Assembly (NCBI GenBank): GCA_002320935.1
Contig: DCLG01000090.1
Coordinates: forward strand, 55,061-62,957
Direction of reading: 5' to 3'
DNA: 7,897 bases
Origin: Pedobacter sp. UBA1654
GTDB taxonomy: Bacteria > Bacteroidota > Bacteroidia > Sphingobacteriales > Sphingobacteriaceae
In this document: in pieces, positions 6,239 through 7,897 of the stretch
How the letters are laid out: every line of letters starts with the position of its first letter
Position numbering within the stretch: position 1 is the stretch's first letter
Notes under the pieces: generated by a model
Database searches by the model: none
Told to the model about the DNA's origin: nothing
What the model saw: the letters and a program-made list of their open reading frames with translations, nothing else
Translations under genes and position numbers: made by a program

Positions 6239-7557
6239 GATTTAAATATTTTTTGTGCCGCAGAAATCAAAAATAAGGATTTTAACATCATAATGCCTTG
6301 CTGCCGGGTTTGCCGTAAAAATAAAAGATAAAAAGTGGAAAAGATGCATGCAATGAGCGTTGCTATTGATGCACCCATGCCGCCATAAAGGGGAATTAAC
6401 CACAAGTTTAGGACCACATTTATAAGGGCGCCAAGCGCGGTGCGCTGAAAAGAAACCAAGGTATAGCCCTCGGCAAGCAGATATTGTGTGCTGGCACTGC
6501 CCAAAAATACAAATACACCAGACCAGATGTGTATGGCCAGCATCGGACCTGCACCGTCGAATTGGTTATTTCTGTATAGCAGATTGATGATGTCAGGTCC
6601 AAAAAAGCTAACGAATAAGGCTATCGGCAGACTGATAAAGATCAACAAATCGTACAAATTTCCCATCCGCTTGTTGTATCGCTCCAGGTCAGTTTTTCGC
6701 GCATGTATAATCGCTGGAAAGACAGATGTAACGATTGCTATAGGAATGAAATACCAGGCTTCACTAAGTTTTGCAGCTGCAGCATAGATCCCGACTTCAG
6801 CGCTGCCCACTGTTTTTAGCATCACCTGATCAATTTTCATGTAGATAGACACCATTACTGCAGATAGGATCAGCGGAAAAGATTGTTTAAGTAATGCTTT
6901 AGCCCGCACTTTCCTGAAGTGCCACTTACGCATGCTGTTTCCGCGCCGATGATACATCCACACCAGTCCCGCAGCCAGGATAAAGCCATCAAAAGTAAGC
7001 GCAACAGCAAAATAGATGACTGGTAAACCAAGTACGACTAACAATATTTTGACAAGGGCAGAAACAATTACACAGACATTCTGGACCTGTACAACATATT
7101 TAGAGGCGACCTGCGACTGGAAGTACGAGTCGATGACATTGAAAGATTTGAAAAATGAAGCAAATGCAAGAAAAAACACGATCCAGGTAAGAGCGTTGTC
7201 TGTACGCCCCGAGAAATGGTGAAAGATCATGTAGATCAGAATGGAAACCGGAATGAGAATCAGGTTTATCCCAATGCGCATGTATAGGGCGGTTCCGAGG
7301 ATTTCATCTTTTTTGTCGGGCTGCTGTATGATTTCCCGAATGATGAAGCTGTCTAGTCCTAATGTACCGACTGCTGCGACAATAGCGGTAAGTGCATCAG
7401 CAAAGCTCAGGTCTCCAAAGGAAATGGCACCAAGGTAGTTGGCGGTAACAAGATTGATGACCATGCTCAGGATCTTTCCAAACATCAGCCACCCGGTATT
7501 CTTAAAATACTTTTGGAAAGCGGCTTCGTCAAAGCCCTTGATTCCCGGAATCTTCAT
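6235..7557 (-). CDS. Wzx/PST-type polysaccharide (lipid-linked oligosaccharide) flippase
   Basis: A 440-residue polytopic inner-membrane protein of the MOP (MATE-like) exporter superfamily; the length is typical of Wzx/RfbX proteins. A short polar N-terminus, then KNTGWLMFGKILSMVINLV (19-37), begins the first membrane segment. About 12 hydrophobic segments follow, roughly at 23-43, 50-75, 88-113, 121-140, 155-176, 178-201, 225-245, 255-285, 303-325, 338-360, 370-390 and 393-415. The phrases SFGDLSFADALTAI (46-59) and KIDQVMLKTVGSAEVGIYAAAAKLSEAWYF (241-270, halves quoted together are 30 residues apart in role) mark the family: the second contains the conserved D-Q-x-M-L and G-x-Y segments of transmembrane 7-8. 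Known members flip undecaprenyl-linked glycan units to the periplasm. The ATG overlaps the upstream DUF1569 stop (ATGA), and its stop overlaps the downstream methyltransferase start (TTGA). The cargo is not identifiable. Confidence 0.92.
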   Translation of the reverse strand: MKIPGIKGFDEAAFQKYFKNTGWLMFGKILSMVINLVTANYLGAISFGDLSFADALTAIVAAVGTLGLDSFIIREIIQQPDKKDEILGTALYMRIGINLILIPVSILIYMIFHHFSGRTDNALTWIVFFLAFASFFKSFNVIDSYFQSQVASKYVVQVQNVCVIVSALVKILLVVLGLPVIYFAVALTFDGFILAAGLVWMYHRRGNSMRKWHFRKVRAKALLKQSFPLILSAVMVSIYMKIDQVMLKTVGSAEVGIYAAAAKLSEAWYFIPIAIVTSVFPAIIHARKTDLERYNKRMGNLYDLLIFISLPIALFVSFFGPDIINLLYRNNQFDGAGPMLAIHIWSGVFVFLGSASTQYLLAEGYTLVSFQRTALGALINVVLNLWLIPLYGGMGASIATLIACIFSTFYLLFLRQTRQQGIMMLKSLFLISAAQKIFKS

Positions 7558-7897
7558 GGACGCAAAGATGTGAAATTATCTTGCTTATCGATTCGTTTTA
7601 ACTGTTTCAGGTGGTGCTTCAGGTGGATCTCTGTAAATCTTAACCACTGCTCAGCGTTCAGGTACCCCAGTCTGGGATGTGCTGTCTTTCGCGTTTTATC
7701 GGTCTTTTCTACGAACGAGGCGGAGACTACAAGTTTACTTGCAAACGCATCAATCAAAGCCCTGGCATCCTTCATTTCGATCTTCTTTACCCTGGATTCA
7801 AACTGCTTTGGTACTTTAAATTTTACTGCAGGCGGAAATGCTCCGAGAAAAAGGATCGCCCGGGTTATGAAAGGTGTTTTGCGCTGCTTTGCCTCCA
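7554..7897 (-). CDS. DUF1569/DinB-like protein, C-terminal part (5' truncated by window edge)
   Basis: The frame is open from the right edge through to the TGA at 7556-7554, so the ATG at 7775 is internal and about 114 C-terminal residues are visible. Upstream of that ATG the frame continues with recognisable coding sequence (for example FITRAILFLGAFPPAVKF, about bases 7871-7818). The C-terminal segments TAHPRLGYLNAEQWLRF and HLKHHLKQLKRID match the end of DUF1569 proteins, which belong to the DinB-like four-helix superfamily. Members are usually about 150 residues, so perhaps 40 are missing. Several histidines could be metal ligands as in DinB proteins, but the N-terminal ones lie outside the window. 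The biochemical function of the family is not established. The stop overlaps the flippase start by four bases (ATGA), so it appears to be part of the same transcription unit. Its contribution to glycan export is unclear. Confidence 0.8.
   Translation of the reverse strand, partial: EAKQRKTPFITRAILFLGAFPPAVKFKVPKQFESRVKKIEMKDARALIDAFASKLVVSASFVEKTDKTRKTAHPRLGYLNAEQWLRFTEIHLKHHLKQLKRIDKQDNFTSLRP

Larger units (their letters stand above)
2928..7897 (-). other. Probable six-gene operon: DUF1569 - flippase - methyltransferase - glycosyltransferase - cysE - cysM
   Basis: All six genes are on the minus strand. Junctions in transcription order are a 4-base overlap (ATGA, 7554-7557), a 4-base overlap (TTGA, 6235-6238), and gaps of 57 bases (5534-5590), 16 bases (4618-4633) and 4 bases (3801-3804). 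No terminator-like hairpin with a T run was seen between them, and the first strong one is downstream of cysM. No Bacteroidota-type promoter (TTTG ... TAnnTTTG) was evident in the 57-base gap. The operon promoter must lie beyond the right edge, unless an internal promoter is hidden in coding sequence. Confidence 0.7.

Overview
The window looks like a chromosome fragment from a Bacteroidota bacterium, most likely of the Sphingobacteriaceae (Pedobacter/Mucilaginibacter type). The evidence is a SusC/SusD outer-membrane nutrient-uptake pair, a SusD lipoprotein signal followed by charged residues (C-K-K-E), A-rich leaders with no clear Shine-Dalgarno sequence, and the protein families present. The family-level placement is an inference; the phylum is well supported. 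No RNA gene, insertion sequence, CRISPR array or long repeat was seen. The gene content is dense, with no gene-free stretch over 100 bases.

Layout. Bases 1-2838 (+ strand) hold the 3' end of a susC-like TonB-dependent transporter gene and a complete susD-like gene 20 bases downstream. Together they would import an unidentified glycan or glycan fragment across the outer membrane. No glycoside hydrolase follows in the window. The block ends at a perfect 15-bp hairpin (2850-2885) with A and T runs on both sides, which should stop transcription from both directions.

Bases 2928-7897 (- strand) hold six tightly packed genes that probably form one operon. In transcription order they are: a DUF1569/DinB-like protein (cut by the right edge), a Wzx/PST-type polysaccharide flippase, a small SAM-dependent methyltransferase-like protein, a GNT-I-like glycosyltransferase, serine O-acetyltransferase (cysE/epsC) and cysteine synthase B (cysM). 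The first two junctions are 4-base stop/start overlaps. The others are gaps of 57, 16 and 4 bases.

The flippase, methyltransferase and glycosyltransferase suggest assembly and export of a lipid-linked, possibly methylated glycan (surface polysaccharide or protein O-glycan). The last two genes are a complete two-step pathway from serine to cysteine. Linking cysteine synthesis to glycan assembly in one transcription unit is the most notable feature. I did not find convincing evidence of a wholly new system here.
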